A DNA stretch of 7,204 nt from Thermoflexales bacterium (GTDB lineage Bacteria > Chloroflexota > Anaerolineae > S140-20): the NCBI GenBank assembly GCA_015484715.1, contig WFUY01000585.1:1-7204 (forward strand). The letters are read 5' to 3'. The position numbers were made by a program, and so were the translations under genes. The notes under the pieces were generated by a model. It saw nothing but the letters and a program-made list of their open reading frames with translations, did no database searches and was not told the origin of the DNA. Shown in pieces: positions 7,101 through 7,204 of the stretch (position 1 is its first letter; each line of letters opens with the position of its first letter).

Positions 7101-7204
7101 CTACCTCCTCCCGTTGGCCTCCGGCGAGCGGTTGTTCGGCGTGGTGACCCTCTTGGCTTCCGAACCCCACGCCTTCCCGGCCCCCCGACGGGCGCTGGCG
7201 GACC
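4114..7204 (+). CDS. Membrane-bound multi-GAF/PAS sensor protein, 3' truncated by window
   Basis: 1030 residues are visible with no stop to the right edge. TM1 is about 10-31 and TM2 about 184-205, framing an extracytoplasmic domain with NLAGRQRMLSQRV at 43-55, the hallmark of the PilJ/NarX-type sensor module. HAMP (206-257) includes HPISTLKRVVQRMEEGDLEHPI and NELGRLAYSFEAM. Cytoplasmic modules follow: GAF1 about 275-411; PAS with PAC 423-541 (FNGAPVGLYRSTSDGRILDANPAL); GAF2 about 563-703; GAF3 about 730-876; GAF4 from about 895, cut. The GAFs keep family motifs such as LGVPLVVRDRTIGILHI and LANQGTIALERA. HAMP-linked arrays like this usually pass signals to a histidine kinase, GGDEF or phosphatase domain; none is visible, so 'histidine kinase' is only the likeliest guess. 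The PilJ-type module may bind a small anion or similar ligand, by analogy with NarX. Starting at 4021 would add 31 residues whose codons end in G or C only about half the time, unlike the body of the gene, so 4114 is preferred. Confidence 0.87.
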   Translation, partial: MRNPSIRVTTGFIFVTLLLLGGLSVGTNLWAIRAHQSDALIVNLAGRQRMLSQRVSTKTWLSLLKGQDSGRRADIEEAARQFEEGLRALMEGGEIVYGDATVVVPPATDPTFYSALETVQTAWRPLRQAARTVLESEPGSPAFIRGMADLEHFSEAVLEEMDRAVRLYQVAAEARVARIARLEVAYFLVGVLALAVGYGLFTLQVLHPISTLKRVVQRMEEGDLEHPIGVRVRNELGRLAYSFEAMRARIRARIQEQTTLLDFSQELIGLTDPHAVIETTVRVVQKALRVDYVSLMTPDPTGHWLVLVRGAGWDPDLYGRYRVPIEASQEGYVFRHGEPLRQVGSQGHTPSSPLAGLQERGVVSSIIVPLRGKAGILGVLRVHNAQPRPFTSDEVRLLTLLANQGTIALERAQEYQATQEAEMQYRALFNGAPVGLYRSTSDGRILDANPALVSILGFPDRASLLAVNVTDLYVDPQVRIRWQQLIEQEGTVQGFEIQLRRYDGTVIWVRDSARAVRDAEGNLLYYEGSLEEITQEKQAEEELRRQRDELAVRARILGATLITVDLDERLHRILDEVLAFLNVEFGGIHLVQNNEVVLRAWRDLPDDLRAQVLSFPIDDLPDWMREPRIVHERLSDPGLIPEFAKQEGIQAWAIIPLWLPPQDGGEGEWLGALMVASRRYEALDKQDVRALQAIGDQLALAIDHARTYRQARERLARLQTLRAIDRAIIQSLDLEEILHIVLERVPRELGADAVAISLLDEAQRWAGVFVMRLPNGTVVEERAFDLAENLLHWFVERREPVIIYDLAQDPRVQMHWRSIRNGRLVSYLGVPLVVRDRTIGILHILTTGPKVFADEDIAFFRTMAGQAAIAIENARAFSEATARADAVEQMLAAQSEMTTATPTHIVSVILETLQRSVNAERVHFFRYDSQTRVLMLEETWGTPLDDARERFLQPVFPLGEERGLVGLVASTRQPLYLPDCHADSRWIRLDPTIHSAYLLPLASGERLFGVVTLLASEPHAFPAPRRALAD

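Overview
The window looks like bacterial chromosome from a GC-rich member of the Chloroflexota (Anaerolineae-like). This is inferred from protein style: a cytoplasmic sensor array made of a PAS and at least four GAF domains, and a secreted beta-helix protein ending in a 'YLP...' tail that I recall as common in that phylum. No marker gene is present, so the placement is tentative.

Layout: (1) Bases 2-787, plus strand: the 3' end of a CydC-like ABC exporter ATPase, cut by the left edge. (2) Bases 717-3536, minus strand: a complete 939-residue secreted right-handed beta-helix protein, convergent with the ABC gene and overlapping its 3' end by 71 bp. (3) Bases 3537-4113: a 577-bp divergent intergenic region with no convincing protein gene but much signal. 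On the minus strand it holds a promoter, about 190 nt of sequence with long-range complementarity, and an intrinsic terminator. Together these look like an unrecognised structured RNA or an attenuated leader. It also holds a 10-bp inverted repeat overlapping that promoter, a second promoter facing right, and leader hairpins. (4) Bases 4114-7204, plus strand: a membrane-anchored sensor with a PilJ/NarX-type extracytoplasmic domain, HAMP, GAF, PAS, GAF, GAF and the start of a fourth GAF, running off the right edge before its output domain.

The genes are not an obvious pathway. The ABC subunit belongs to thiol export and cytochrome bd assembly, the beta-helix protein is probably an extracellular carbohydrate-active or surface protein, and the sensor is probably a histidine kinase or a similar signalling protein. 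The most interesting part is the divergent region. Its two outward promoters have their -35 boxes about 83 bp apart with an inverted repeat between them, and the leftward transcript would meet a strong terminator 125 bp before the beta-helix start codon.
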